A stretch of DNA of 64,000 bases, taken from Lepus europaeus. Lineage: Eukaryota; Chordata; Mammalia; Lagomorpha; Leporidae. The translations under genes were made by a program, and so were the position numbers. This document shows positions 20,371 to 31,959 of this stretch, one piece after another (the stretch's first letter is position 1; the number at the start of each line of letters is the position of its first letter). The notes under the pieces are model-generated. The model had not been told where the DNA came from and did no database searches. It saw only the letters and a program-made list of their open reading frames with translations. The stretch covers positions 47,251,409-47,315,408 of the forward strand of contig NC_084830.1 of assembly GCF_033115175.1 (NCBI RefSeq), read 5' to 3'.

Positions 20371-22056
20371 TTAATTGAGCATCAGGTGTCAGGCACTGGA
20401 TTGCAAGTGTAGAGTGCTAGATCCCTCCCTCTGCAAAATCAAAATGTTCATTTATACTTCAGTACATTAATTGACCCCCATCTGTTATAGTGTTATCTAT
20501 CTGCTTTATTTTTCAACTGCCATGTTGCTCCTGAATCATGGCAGTTGTCACATAGTTCCTATGCAAAGGTCCAAAAGGAACTCCTATTTTAGGATAGAGT
20601 GTGTACCTATAACGTCACTTAAGGAGGTCTTGGGAAATTACTAACAACAGGATATATAACTCCTTCCCTCTGAAATTATACAGTACAGAGTTGTGATGAA
20701 ACATATTTATCAACAAGCACATTTAAACTCAGTTTCCATTTTTGCAGTCATCCGTACCACTCCAGTTAAGTCAGTTAGCTAGAATGATGCAGCAGCTTAG
20801 GACGAGTTTAGACATTTTCAGGTCTTCTTGACTTCAGATCTTACACACAGGCATTGCATCTCTACCTTGTGATTTTGAACACCTTACTTTTTTGAGAGGG
20901 TTTCCTTAATTATTTGCAGAATGAGTAAGGGCTATAGCTTTGTACTTCAGCAATATTTGTCTTGTGGAAAGTGTGCCAGTCATGAACCCTTCATTTGCCT
21001 TCTAATGTGCCAATTGGTTAAGTCAAAGTTAAGTGCTCAAGTCTCAAACTTTAATAAATTCTTATTAATTTCAAGGATTGTAAAACAATTTCTTAGAATA
21101 GATAATGGAAAAAGCAATTTCTGAACAATGATTTATGTACTAGTGTTAACACATTTGGACACATAGACCTATTAAAGAGTAAAGAAATCCTCTAGACGAT
21201 TGATTTTCAAGCTAGAAGTGAACATTTTACTTTTCCCCAGACTGAATTTATTCAGAGAGAACATTCACCAGTAGTTTATACAAGTTAGGTCACTTGACGG
21301 GCTCCAGAGAGACTTGGGACAGAATAAAGACAGAATTCTCAATGGAATGGCATAGAAAGCAGTACATAACACAGACTTTTACCTTTCTATAAGTAACCAC
21401 TCTCCTTTTCCAAAGAAATCAGGAATTAAAGGAGTAAACAAAAGTTGATTCTACAAAATAAGCAAAAAAAACCTCAAGGAAATGAGTTTTAAAGATGGCA
21501 GTTCACATTTAATGTGCCTACTTTGTTGTGGACAAGGTGTTTATATTTGCTCACTCTTCTAGCTCTGTCACCACCTGTAGATCAACTGAGTCTTCCTTCT
21601 CCTGGTGGGCAGAGCCTCATCTTAAAGATGAAGAGTTTCAACCAGATCTGTGAGGGCAAATGCATAGTCTACGGCATGCCCAGCTGATCGGTTCGTAGGG
21701 AATGTCTGGAAAGCTGCAATGGAAAGCACCACAATGCCATGTCCAGATCCAGGAAAGATAGATAAGCAGTGATGTCACTGAAGGACCCTGGAGTGACACA
21801 CAACACATATTCCCAGACCATGTCTCCTATGACCGCAAGGCCAGATGCAACAGAACAAAAAACTAACCAATCAGAGTGGATTTCATTCATTAGTTTTAAG
21901 GACGGCAGGCAAAATGGCAAGTCTGAATTGGTTCATACATAGTGAGACACAACCTGTCTCTAGGTCAACATCCAAGAGGAACATTATATAACTATATTGT
22001 CAGTGGTTTGTTAAAATTTTTAAAATGGTTTGTTAGGATGGCCAAAACCCATTTTT
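20371..22056. other. No recognised element apart from MIR traces
   Basis: About 1.7 kb of unique-looking DNA. A weak sense MIR trace lies near 20825-20935 ('cttcagatcttacacacagg' to 'gcagaatgagtaagggct'). Open frames at 20921-21124 (+) and 21669-21920 (-) have no recognisable domain. Confidence 0.4.
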
Positions 22057-22071
22057 AAAAGTATACAATTT

Positions 22072-22411
22072 CTTGGGGCCGGCACTGTGTGGTGCAACAG
22101 GTTAAAGACCTGGCCTGTAGTGCCAGTATCCCATATAAGCACTGGTTCTAGTCCTGGCTGCTCCTCTTCTGATCCAGCTCTCTGCTATGGTCTGGGAAAG
22201 CAGTAGAAGATGGGCCAAGTGCTTGGGCCCCTGAACCCATGTAAGAGACCTGGAAGAAGCTCCTAGCTCCTGGCTCTGGATTGGCTCAGTTGCAGCCGTT
22301 GTGGCCATTTGGGGAGTGAACCAGTGGATGGACGAGCTCTCTCTGTCTCTACCTCTCTCTGTAACTCTGTCTTTCAAATAAATAAAATAAATCTTGAAAA
22401 AAAATATGTAA
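22072..22411 (+). mobile_element. CSINE with 15-bp TSD
   Basis: 'ggggccggcactgtgtggtg', 'caacaggttaaagacctggc', 'agcactggttctagtcctgg', 'gggccaagtgcttgggcccc', 'gtggccatttggggagtgaa', 'gtaactctgtctttcaaata' and tail. Perfect 15-bp direct repeat 'aaaagtatacaattt' at 22057-22071 and 22412-22426. Confidence 0.96.
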
Positions 22412-22429
22412 AAAAGTATACAATTTATT

Positions 22430-23384
22430 TTAAGTTATGAATCATTTTTTTCTAGACAATAAACTCTGATTTGCATTTGCCTATCTCTTAATTCTAGGAG
22501 TGGCCCCTTGACAGAGGCTGTTATCTTTATGCAAAGATAAAGCAAGATGCTGATTCTGAGATGGAAAGATGGGAGGCTCTAAATAGCCAGGCTATTTGCA
22601 TAGTAAGTTTAAATATTATACAGGTAGATTACACCTCTGAAGCTTATAGTCTTTTTACAAGAAAGTTGGACTCTGTTTTCTTTGGGAATCTCAGAGTTGT
22701 GATAATTAGGATTCCAAATATGAAAAACCAGCTGGGGGACAGAAGAAAGGAAAATCAACTTTCCCCTGCACCATTACATTGCTAGGGCTAATAGACGACA
22801 AGGGAAAATCCTAGCAAAGAATTTGGCCTGTGTGTACGATGAGCAGTAGCAAATGGCATCTGGTATATATGTCATATTATGTCATCATTGACATCACTTC
22901 CTGCATTAGAACTCTGTTTCTTATCTGCAAGCTTTCAGTAAGTTTTTCTTAGACAATACAGCTTGTTTAAAACTGTTTTGCCCTGGGAATTAAAAGTTAG
23001 ATCTGTGCATTCATATGGAGTAAAGAGGGAAGGAGGGGAAGAACAACAGGATGAGGAAGGCTGGTTTCTGGATAAGAAAGAAGATATCCAATGAAGTGGA
23101 GTCATAGTCAGGGGGCCAGTCCAAGGGGATCAGAGACAACTAAGATGGGTTATGAACCTGGGGGACTAGAAAAGACTGGGACTGCTGTCAACAAACAGAT
23201 GGAGAGTTACACTATTAATGAGATATTGGATTCCATCAAACTGAAAATACTAAATAAGCTGTCTTCATATCCTCGGAATGCTTGGGATACAAGGGCTGGA
23301 ATGAAGTAGACATTCAATGAAAGACTGAGAAGAATTGGATCAACTGAATAATTGAGGGAAATGAATGTTGTTTCCTCTATTGTT
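22430..23384. other. No recognised element
   Basis: Unique-looking sequence. Frames at 22561-22785 and 23091-23309 (+) show no recognisable domain. Confidence 0.4.
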
Positions 23385-23668
23385 TGGTTCCTTCCCCTGA
23401 CTAACTCCTACTCATGCTTTAAAACCTGGTTCAAATAACATGCCCTCAATTCCACGGGTTTCCTGATCTCCTCAGGCTGAATGAGTCACATCCTCCCCTG
23501 GAGCCTGCACATGCCTCCATGGGATCATGTCGCAGGGTGGTCATGTTTATGTGTCTGTTCAGTCCCTGGACTGGGAACTGCTCTGGGCTGGTGCCTGTGC
23601 ACTGTTCCTCTGTGAATTTTCAGGGCCTACCACACAGCTTCTGCTCACTGAATGGTAAAGAAAGGAAG
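23385..23668 (+). mobile_element. LINE-2 (L2) 3' end
   Basis: Landmarks of the L2 3' terminus in order: 'cctactcatgctttaaaacc', 'tggttcaaataacatgccct', 'ggtttcctgatctcctcagg', 'ggactgggaactgctctggg' and 'cacagcttctgctcactgaa', ending 'tggtaaagaaagg'. This is a sense-strand ancient copy. Confidence 0.72.
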
Positions 23669-24024
23669 AAAAGACAACTCCCCCAAGCCCTCTAATAGGA
23701 TTGTTAATCAACTTCTAATAGGATTGTTAATCAGCTGTCAGACTAACTGCCTTCTCTATACTCAGTTTCTTAAAAAATTATTTCCTAGGGAATGTGTTCT
23801 GGCTCCCAAGTCTTTTCTGTTCACTGGTGGTTCAGAGGAAGAGTAAGCTTCATTTTCAGAGCCTGTCTTTCCAAGGGCTCAAAGTCTCTCATAAATTCCT
23901 GCCAATCTTGTAAGTGGGAAGTCACTCTTTTTTTCTTTTGGCCATGTTTACTTCACTCACTGTTGTCACAAAAGCGAGCAGAAGTACTGAGGGAGAAGAG
24001 AGAGAGCATGATCCAGAATGAACC

Positions 24025-24233
24025 TGACTGGACTCAGACCTTCCCTATATCCTGTGATTTCAGACAGGCTACCTTGTCTCTTCATGCCTGTGGGTTCTAT
24101 CAAAGGAGGACAATCCTAGCCTACAATATTTACACTCAGTGTGTTTTTGTGAAGTTTCAACAAAAGTCCCCATATAAAATGTGTAGTTCAATTACTGAAA
24201 ATTAGTAAGTGCTCAATAAATATTTACCACAGT
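24025..24233 (+). mobile_element. MIR-like element, sense
   Basis: 'gtgatttcagacaggctacc', 'ttgtctcttcatgcctgtgg', 'aggaggacaatcctagccta' and 'gtaagtgctcaataaatatt' follow sense MIR to its 3' end. An AT/CA microsatellite starts immediately after it. Confidence 0.68.
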
Positions 24234-24415
24234 CATATATATATATATATATATACACACACATATATATAACATATACACATATACACCTATATGATAT
24301 AAGGTATATAATACATGCCTATTAACGTGTATATATGTGTACAGAGCTATGGATGTGTAGAAAGATAACTGTATATGTAGAAATACACATATATGCATGT
24401 GTGTATATATACACA
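24234..24415. repeat. (AT)n/(CA)n compound microsatellite
   Basis: (AT)n at about 24235-24256 followed by CA and TA-rich blocks to about 24414. Open frames over it encode Ile/Tyr/His-rich strings only. Confidence 0.85.
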
Positions 24416-24564
24416 ATGAATTATGTTAAGAATGAAATTTCCCATTTAAATTTTTATAGAATCATAATAACCATACTCAAAATAACCAATCCATTGTGCA
24501 ATTTCTTTTTAGACTTGTACACAAGAAAAGTAAAACTTGTTTTACTTTTTTCATTTTAAACTAT

Positions 24565-25309
24565 TTTTTTAGCTTCTATTTAATAAATATAAATTTCCAA
24601 AGTACAGCTTTTGGATTACAGTGGCTTTCCCCCCCCCATAACTTCCCTCCCACCTGCACCCCTCCCATCTCCCACTCCCTCTCCCATTCCATTCACATCA
24701 AGATTCATTTTCAATTCTCTTTATATACAGAAGATCAACTTAGTATATAGTAAGTAAAGATTTCAACAGTTTGCACCCACACAGAAACACAATGTGTAAA
24801 GTACTGTTTGAGTACTAGTTACAGCATTAATTCACATTGTACAACACATTAAGGAAAAGAGATCCTACATGGGGAGTAAGTGCACAGTGACTCCTGTTGT
24901 TGATTTAACAATTGATACTCTTGTTTATGGCGTCAGTAATCACCCTAGGCTCTTATCCTGAGTTGCCAAGGCTATGGAAGCCTTTTGAGTTCACTAACTC
25001 CGATCTTATTTAGACTCATAGTCAAAGTGGAAGTTGTCTCCTCCCTTCAGAGAAAGGTACCTCCTTCTTTGATGGCCCATTGTTTCCACTGGGATCTCAC
25101 ACTCACAGAGATCTTTAATTTAGGCTTTTTTTTTTTTTTTGGCCAGAGTGTCTTGGGTTTCCATGCCTAAAATACTCTCATGGGCTCTTCAGCCAGATCT
25201 GAATGCCTTAAGGGCTGATACTGAGGTCAGAGTGCTATTTAGGACATCTGCCATTCTATGAGTCTGCTGTGCATCCTGCTTCCCATGTTGGATCGTTCTC
25301 TCCTTTTTA
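24565..25309 (-). mobile_element. 5'-truncated L1 3' UTR, with TSD
   Basis: Antisense L1 3' end, 745 bases: 'tttaataaatataaatttcc', 'aaagtacagcttttggatta', C-rich complement of the G-rich tract at 24626-24690, 'gaagatcaacttagtatata', 'gacaacacattaaggaaaa'-like spacer, 'ggaagttgtctcctcccttc', 'ccatgcctaaaatactctca'. Flanked by the 13-bp direct repeat 'cattttaaactat' (24552-24564 and 25310-25322). It contains no ORF2 sequence. Confidence 0.93.
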
Positions 25310-25324
25310 CATTTTAAACTATAT

Positions 25325-25418
25325 TATCACCTATTGAACATATACTGCACTTGAAGAACCAGGAGTAATACAAAGTAGAAGACAGATAAGGTCACTGTCC
25401 TCATGGAATGTACAATCT
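25325..25418 (-). mobile_element. L2-like fragment
   Basis: 'cctattgaacatatactgca' with 'gtcactgtcctcatggaatg' and 'tacaatct' resembles the antisense L2 segment 'ttgagcacctactatg...ctgccctcatggagcttaca'. Confidence 0.45.
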
Positions 25419-25433
25419 ACACATGGTATTCTT

Positions 25434-26134
25434 TTTTTAAGATTTATTTTTGACCGGCGCCGTGGTTTAACAGGCTAATCCTCCACCTTGCGACGCTGGC
25501 ACACTGGGTTCTAGTCCCGGTTGGGGCGCCGGATTCTATCCCGGTTGCCCCTCTTCCAGGCCAGCTCTCTGCTATGGCCCGGGAAAGCAGTGGAGGATGG
25601 CCTAAGTCCTTGGGCCCTGCACCCGCATGGGAGACCGGGAGAAGCACCTGGCTCCTGGCTTTGGATCAGCGCGATGCGCCGGCCACAGTGGCCATTGGAG
25701 GGTGAACCAATGACAAAAAGGAAGACCTTTCTCTCTGTCTCTCTCTCTCTCTCACTATCCACTCTGCCTGTCAAAAAAAATTTTTTTAAAGATTTATTTT
25801 TATTTATTTTATTTATTTATTTGAAAGGCAGAAATACATAGAGAAAAGGAGAGAGAGATGCACACAGAGATCTACCATTCATTGGTTCATCCTCCAAATG
25901 GCCTCAACGGCTGGGACTGGGCCAGACTGAAGCCAGGAGCCAAGAGCTTCCTTCAGGTCTCCCACAAGGGTAGCAGGGACCCAAACACCTGAGCCATCTT
26001 CCACTGCTTTCCCAGGAGCATTAGCAGGGAGCTGTATTGGAAGTGGAGCAGCTGGAACCCAAACTGGTGCCAATATGGGATGCCAGCACTGCAGATGGCA
26101 GCTTTACCCACTGCACCACGGTGCTGGCCCCTAT
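25434..26134 (-). mobile_element. CSINE, antisense, split by a younger CSINE
   Basis: The outer element comprises the T-rich start at 25434-25451 and 25789-26134: 'agatttatttttatttattt', 'ccattcattggttcatcctc', 'caggagccaagagcttcctt', 'gagccatcttccactgcttt', 'tatgggatgccagcactgca', 'gcaccacggtgctggcccc'. Imperfect outer TSD: 'acacatggtattctt' (25419-25433) and 'acacacagcattctt' (26135-26149). Confidence 0.9.
25452..25788 (+). mobile_element. CSINE, young type, nested in another CSINE
   Basis: 'gaccggcgccgtggtttaac', 'aggctaatcctccaccttgc', 'gggttctagtcccggttggg', 'gccattggagggtgaaccaa', (CT)n, 'ccactctgcctgtcaaaaaa'. Perfect 13-bp direct repeat 'aagatttattttt' (25439-25451 and 25789-25801). 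The duplicated sequence is the A-rich tail of the outer antisense SINE. Confidence 0.96.
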
Positions 26135-26149
26135 ACACACAGCATTCTT

Positions 26150-26665
26150 ATTCTCACACGGAACCAGAGGAAGTGTAGATGCTAAAAATAGCTGGGTATG
26201 GTCTTATTTAACGTCTCCAAAAAAATGTAATTAAAAATGACATTTTAAATTCACATGTTAAAGCAATGAAAATGAAAAAGAAAAATCACTTTGTTACCTT
26301 TTTTCAGTAGTGTAGTTTGGGGTATAAAGGCCTTGGGACCCTTGGTGTGTGATTTTTTGTCTTTTATACCATCTATAACTCTGTTCTTAATAAAAGTCAA
26401 TAACAATAGTGATAAAAATCAGGAAAAGACAGAGACCATTTTGTTCCATGAGAGCAGTGGAAAGATTGATGCTGACTTCCAGAAAAAAACACATGAATTA
26501 CCTACAGAGTCCCACATTCAGAGATGCTGCATGATTCCATATGCAATAGCAAGAACAAGTTAAAAGAGGGCTAAGGATGGGAGGTGCATTAGTGTCTTCT
26601 CCTTCTACTGTACAGAACTGCCCTACTAGTTCAGACAAAGCTCCAGGTCAGGGTTGAAAGCAATA
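26150..26665. other. No recognised element
   Basis: Unique-looking sequence. The 90-codon plus frame at 26291-26563 has no recognisable domain. Confidence 0.4.
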
Positions 26666-26669
26666 ATGA

Positions 26670-26832
26670 CAATAACTGTCATTGTTGAGCAAGTACACAT
26701 ATTAGCTCATTTCCTTCTTGCAACCAATCCTATCTCCATTTCATAGGAAAATTGAGGCAGAGAAAATATAACAACAGGTCAAGGTCACACAAGTAAAGTG
26801 TGGAATTGGCAAAAGAAGTAGGCTGGTGCTCA
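26670..26832 (-). mobile_element. MIR-like element, antisense
   Basis: 'gcaagtacacatattagctc', 'ctatctccatttcataggaa', 'aattgaggcagagaaaatat' and 'aaggtcacacaagtaaagtg' follow antisense MIR. Confidence 0.72.
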
Positions 26833-27146
26833 ATGTGTGGGATGAGCCACCAGAGGCACAGCTTCTCTTCCTCCCTCCCAACCATCGCCTTTCCCCAGAA
26901 GGAACTGATCTCGGCCTACCTACAGTGGTTTTCTGACCAAATTCAGAAAAGTTCTCATATTCTATCCAGTATTCCCTCTCCCAACAATCCAAAAGGTTCA
27001 TATTGATCATGACCTAGGGACTCACTTTCGGCTTTGGCTATAATAATATTTCTTTTTAATATAAAACTGTGATTATAAAATAGTTTCTTCATAAAAGTCA
27101 AGAGGAAAGTTTATATAGTTTCATACCTTGATATTATTCATATTTT

Positions 27147-27190
27147 TAACTTTTATTTAATGAATATAAATTTCCAAAGTACAGCTTATG
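27147..27190 (-). mobile_element. 44-bp L1 3' end micro-insertion with TSD
   Basis: The insert equals the last about 44 bases of the G-tract type L1 3' end in antisense ('acttttatttaatgaatata' then 'aatttccaaagtacagctta'). It is bounded by a perfect 17-bp direct repeat 'gatattattcatatttt' at 27130-27146 and 27191-27207. The repeats show that the short fragment is the whole insertion and not a leftover of a larger element. Confidence 0.9.
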
Positions 27191-27222
27191 GATATTATTC
27201 ATATTTTAACATATATATCCAA

Positions 27223-27686
27223 GGGTACTTCAAGAAGTTTGCGGGAGAGGCTGGTGTTATGGCATGGTGTGTAAAGCTACCACCTGTGATGACAGTATCC
27301 CGTATGGATGCCGGTTCAAGTCTTGGATGCTCTGCTTCCAATCAACTCTCTACTAATGTGCCTAGGAAGGTAGTAAAGAATGGCCCAAGTCCTTGGGCCC
27401 CTGCACCCATGTGGGAGACCTGGATGAAGCTCCAGGCTCTGGCCTGCTCCAGTCCTGGTGATTGCAGCGGACAGAAGATCGATCTCTCTGTCCCTGTCTC
27501 TGTCTCCCCCACCCTCTAACTCTGCCTTTCAAATAAATAAATCTTTTTAAAAAGGGGGAATATTCCTTATTTTAAAAATTTGTGGGAAATGAAATTAAAA
27601 AGTGTTTATTTTGGTACAAAACTTTTTGAAATCCTTGTATAGTTTTTTTTCATAATATACATTTCCATGAACTTTTTGAAGACCTC
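27223..27686. mobile_element. Palindromic MITE-like relic split by a CSINE
   Basis: The left arm 'gggtacttcaagaagtttgc' (27223-27242) is an imperfect inverted match of the right arm, whose complement starts 'gaggtcttcaaaaagttcat' (27667-27686). The internal 'catttccatgaactttttga' and 'ttttggtacaaaactttttg' are shared with a second copy near 38.8 kb. About 155 bases of element are interrupted by the CSINE at 27245-27556. The terminal-inverted-repeat layout suggests a non-autonomous DNA transposon (Tc1/mariner-like is my best guess); the family name is not established. Confidence 0.5.
27245..27556 (+). mobile_element. CSINE
   Basis: 'gagaggctggtgttatggca', 'gtatggatgccggttcaagt', 'ggcccaagtccttgggcccc', 'ggtgattgcagcggacagaa', CT tract, 'aactctgcctttcaaataaa'. 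It lies within the palindromic relic. TSD not resolved. Confidence 0.92.
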
Positions 27687-27689
27687 TCA

Positions 27690-28605
27690 TTCTTCTTTAG
27701 TCTATATAAAGCAGTGGTTACAAAATATTAACCAGATTAACAGTTGGGTATGAATTTCCAGGGGACATAAGTTTGAGCCATTTAGCATTTTGAGATAGGT
27801 TACAAGTTGTTGTTGAGTAGTTGTTGTTGAGTAGTTGTTGATCTAATATAAAAAATTAATCTGTACTTGTAATTAGATGTACTTTTAATTAGATGGAAAG
27901 CTACATACAAGCATTTAAGTCAATGCAAATGCACACAGTTCTTCAGGAATATCCTTACAACCCCAATAGGGCAGGTTTCAGGAAAGGACTTCCAGATATC
28001 CTAAAACCATGTCACTTACGTGATTTCCTCATCAGATTATGATGGAATCTGAACTTGGAATTGCTCTAATTCTCACCCAGCTGAACTACCTTGTACCCAA
28101 GTTCATGCAATTTATGTGTAAGGGCAAGGGTTTACATCAATCAGGGTTCAGGGTTGTGTGTGTGTGTATTAAAATTTGGGGGAGAAATTTTCTTCACATC
28201 CAATGCTACAGCAGCAATGGGCACCTCAACTTGGTGATAATATGGTGGTCCATGATAACTTTCAGTTTCTGTTAAAGCTCAGTAATAAGCCAAAAGTTTT
28301 TCTCAAAGAGAAAACAATTATCTTTACAGTTTGACATCTCTCTGCTGCAAAATCCAAAGAGAATGACCACAATTCAACTACAGAGGACATTTATAGCCTC
28401 TAACTATTGAATAAGTCAAGTCATATAGCCCAGACAGCAGAGTAGTTTTCAAAACAGCCTGGACTTCTTCCAGTGCCTTTTCTCTTCTTATCCATACTCA
28501 AAACAGAATGCTTTTCAAGTAATAATAATAAATGGGTTGGAGAAGCATGCCCAAATAAATCCACTGTCTTCAAAAATTTTTCTTAGAAAGTACACTAAGT
28601 ATTAG
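27690..28605. other. No recognised element; 14-bp tandem repeat
   Basis: Unique-looking sequence. A small tandem array of 'agttgttgttgagt' units lies at 27804-27841 (about 2.7 copies). The 78-codon plus frame at 28039-28275 has no recognisable domain. Confidence 0.4.
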
Positions 28606-28616
28606 GCCATTTTCTT

Positions 28617-29775
28617 TTTTTTAACTTTTATTTAGTAAATATAAATTTCCAAAGTACAGTTTATGGATTACAATGGCTTCCCCCCCCCATAACTTCCCTC
28701 CCACTCGCACCCCTCCCATCTCCTGCTCCCTCTCCCATTCCATTCACATCAAGATTCATTTTCAATTCTCTTTATATACAGAAGATCGATTCAGTATATA
28801 CTAAGTAAAGATTTCATCAGTTTGCACCCACACAGAAACACAAAGTGTAAAATACTGTTTCAGTACTAGTTATAGCATTACTTCCCATTGGACAACACAT
28901 TAAGGACAGATCCCACATGAGGAGTAAGTGCACAGTGACTCCTGTTGTTGACTTAACAATTTGATGCTCTTGTTTATGGTGTCAGTAATCTCCGTAGGCT
29001 CTAGTCATGAGTTGCCAAGGCTATGGAAGCCTTTTGAGTTCGTTGACTTCGATCTTATTCTGACAGAGTCATAGTCAAAGTGGAAGTTGTCTCTTCCCTT
29101 CAGGGAAAGATACCTCCTTCTTTGATGGCCCCATTCTTTCCACTGGGATCTCACTCCCAGAGATCTTTCATTTAGGTGTTTTTTTTTTTTTCCAGAGTGT
29201 CTTGGCTTTCCATGCCTAAAATATTCTCATGGGCTCTTCAGCTATATCCAAATGCCTTAAGGGCTGATTCTGAGGCCAGAGTGTTGTTTAGGACATCTGC
29301 CATTCTATGAGTCTGCTATGTATCTCGCTTCCCATGTTGGATCATTCTCTCCCTTTTTGATTCTATCAGTTAGTATTAGCAGACACTTGTCTTGTTTGTG
29401 TGATCCCTTTGACTCTTAGACCTATCAGAGTCATCAACTGTGAACTGAAATTGATCACTTGGACTAGTGAGATGGCATTGGTACATGCCACCTTGGTGGG
29501 ATTGTATTGGAATCCCCTGGCACATTTCTAACTCCACATTTGGGGCAAGTCCGATTGAGCATGTCCCAAATTCTACATCTCCTCCCTCTCTTTTTCCACT
29601 CTTAAATTTAACAGGGATCACTTTTCAGTTAAAATTTAAACACATAAGAATAATTGTGTGTTAATTACAGAGTTCAACCAATAGTACTAGAACAAAAAAA
29701 TACTAAAAGGAATAAAGTATTACATTGTACATCAACAGTCAGGACAAGGGCTGATCAAGTCACTGTTTCTCATAT
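28617..29775 (-). mobile_element. 5'-truncated L1, nearly complete 3' UTR, with TSD
   Basis: Antisense L1 3' end of 1,159 bases: 'acttttatttagtaaatata', C-rich complement of the G-rich tract (28680-28740), 'gaagatcgattcagtatata', 'caatttgatgctcttgttta', 'ggaagttgtctcttcccttc', 'gttggatcattctctccctt', 'ccaccttggtgggattgtat', then a 5' portion shared with 50.15-50.35 kb of the full-length L1 ('cagtcaggacaagggctgat'). Flanked by the 11-bp repeat 'gccattttctt' (28606-28616 and 29776-29786). An 81-codon minus frame (29376-29621) lies inside it. Confidence 0.93.
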
Positions 29776-29789
29776 GCCATTTTCTTAGT

Positions 29790-30300
29790 GGTAGGAGGAG
29801 CCAAGAGGAACTGTAATCTGAGTAACTCAACATGCTCCAGATTATTTAAACCCTACAAATCTCACCAAATGTGGTAGACCTTTGAATGTTCTTGGTGTTT
29901 ATTTCCCATTCTATTACATCTCATTCCACTGCATGCATGTAGCTTCACAATGTGTCTAGTAGTTCCTGCCTTCCCAAGGCACGCAGGACAATATCATTGT
30001 CATGAATGGCTAATGTCATGTCCTGTTGGCAGAAAGGTTGTCAAGGTCTCTGTGGACCCTATTGTAACATAGGACTTGAGGGCTGATCTAGCGCTGAAGT
30101 ACAACAGTGACAATATATTGCCAACCCTGCTAGCTAAAAACGAACTGTATTGAATGGCCCCAATAGAGAAAAACAAGAATTAACCATATTGATAACTGCA
30201 TATAAATGACCAAGAGGATGTGCTGATTTGCTCTAACCACATCTGGAATAGCAGTTGCAATTGCAGGCACTACCTGATGATGTTTACTCTAGTCCACTTG
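29790..30300. other. No confident element
   Basis: Complex sequence ending at a MaLR-type LTR. It could include an ancient ERVL/MaLR internal remnant, but I see no intact motif and make no call. Confidence 0.3.
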
Positions 30301-30304
30301 TCTT

Positions 30305-30655
30305 ATATAGGGCAGCAATAGCAAAGTTGCAGTGACTGGGGATCCTATAGACAATAGAAATTTATTTCTCATAAATCTGGGGGCTGGAAATCTGAGATCA
30401 GAATGCCAACATGGTTGGCTTTGGATGGTGAGTTTCTTCTTCTAGGCTGCAGACTCCTGAAATCTTGTTGAACCCCCACATGTGAGAAAGCAAGCAAGAG
30501 GAGCCTCTGGGTCTCTTATAAGGGCACTAACCCCATTTGTGAGGGTTCCATTATCATGATGTAATTATATGATAAAGGTTCCACTTCCCATTATCATCTT
30601 TAGGATTTCAACATATGGATTTTGGGGTAAAATGACATGTCCATGACAGCTACTA
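30305..30655 (-). mobile_element. MaLR-type LTR (MLT1-like)
   Basis: On the minus strand: 'attttaccccaaaatccata', 'tgttgaaatcctaaagatga', 'gggttagtgcccttataaga', 'gacccagaggctcctcttgc', 'ttatgagaaataaatttcta' (AATAAA) and 'gcaactttgctattgctgcc'. This is the characteristic order of MLT1-type LTRs. About 350 bases, strongly diverged. Confidence 0.75.
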
Positions 30656-31541
30656 TCATTCTCCAAGATCCATCTGTCATACACTTAGGCAGACTTGTGA
30701 GTTTCACGAAGAATTGCCACACTTGCATTTTTCAAATCACTGATGGGAGCATTAATTTCTGCAATCATTCAAGGAATTAATCACTGATTTTCATTTACTA
30801 TTTTGGAAGCTAGAAATAGTTCCAGTTAGCTTCCACCTGGCATTTCCTACCACAATAGCCCTCACTGCACAAGGCAGGTGTGGGGAGTTGCCAGCTGATG
30901 ATTTTTTGTGCTCAATTATTCACTAACTAAGGAAACAGTTACATAGTGAGTTCAATGGGCCCACTCTACCTTGTGCCTGACCAAAGTTCCTTTGATTATT
31001 AGTTTTCCAGAAGCTTTTACTCTAACTGGTAGAATACATACATTTCTGGCAGTACAGCAACAAAGCCAGTTTCTTCTCTATCAAGGCAATTCTTAGTCTA
31101 GAAATCGGCAGAAATATGACAATCAATCTAGTAGCTATAAATTTAAAATGAACTTCCTTGGTATACTGTAGAGGAAGTATCTAAAGCCTTTGAGAGATTG
31201 GAATGTCAAGGTGGATTTGTCAGATGAGCTCATTTACTCTCTTACTGTATCTTTGGGAGAGTTCAGAGGGCACTCCTTTTACCAAGGCCTAACTCATGGC
31301 ACAGTGAAGCACAACAGCTCCTATATGTGTTGTGGCAATTGAATCATGTGATGAGCTATAAACTCAGTGAGTCACAAAAGTGCAGAGGCAGAGAAAGCTG
31401 GGGACCAAAGTAAAGAGCCAGAGATGGGAACATTCTTGTACAGCACTTCTATTATTTGTGTTTGGGGACAGAGCATTCATATATCATTATGTTAAGGTAA
31501 ACAAAACTCTTTTGAGTTTTTATTAACAAACAACTCTAATA
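30656..31541. other. Possible ancient ERVL-type internal remnant
   Basis: About 900 bases of complex sequence next to the MaLR-type LTR. Phrases such as 'gggcccactctaccttgtgc' and 'ctgaccaaagttcctttgat' seem familiar from ERVL-class internal regions in antisense, but no protease, RT or integrase motif can be traced. Low confidence. Confidence 0.25.
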
Positions 31542-31554
31542 GAAAATAGACCTA

Positions 31555-31946
31555 GGGCCGGCGTTGTGGTGTAGCAGGTAAAGCCATTGCTTGCAATGCC
31601 AGCATCCCATATCGGCACCGGTTCAAGTCCCAGCTGCTCTACTTCCGATCCAGCTTTCTGCTGTGGCCTGGGAAAGTATTAGAAGATGCCCAAGTCCTTG
31701 GGCCCCTGCAACCATGTGGGAGACCTGGAAGAAGCTCCTGGCTCCTGGCTCCTGGCTTCGGATTAGCACAGCTTTGGCCATTGCAGCCATCTGGGGAGTA
31801 AACCAGCAGATGGAAGACCTCTCTCCCTCTCTCTCGCTCTCTCTCTCTCTTTCTCCCTCTCCCTCACCCTCTCTCCCTCGGCACTCCCTCTCCACCTATC
31901 TCTCTATAACTCTTTCAAATAAATAAATCTTTAAAAAATTAAAAAA
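31555..31946 (+). mobile_element. CSINE with long CT block and TSD
   Basis: 'gggccggcgttgtggtgtag', 'caggtaaagccattgcttgc', 'cggttcaagtcccagctgct', 'gcccaagtccttgggcccct', 'gccattgcagccatctgggg', a long CT/CCCT block (31820-31895), 'aactctttcaaataaataaa'. Direct repeats 'gaaaatagaccta' (31542-31554) and 'gaaattagaccta' (31947-31959), 12 of 13. Confidence 0.95.
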
Positions 31947-31959
31947 GAAATTAGACCTA

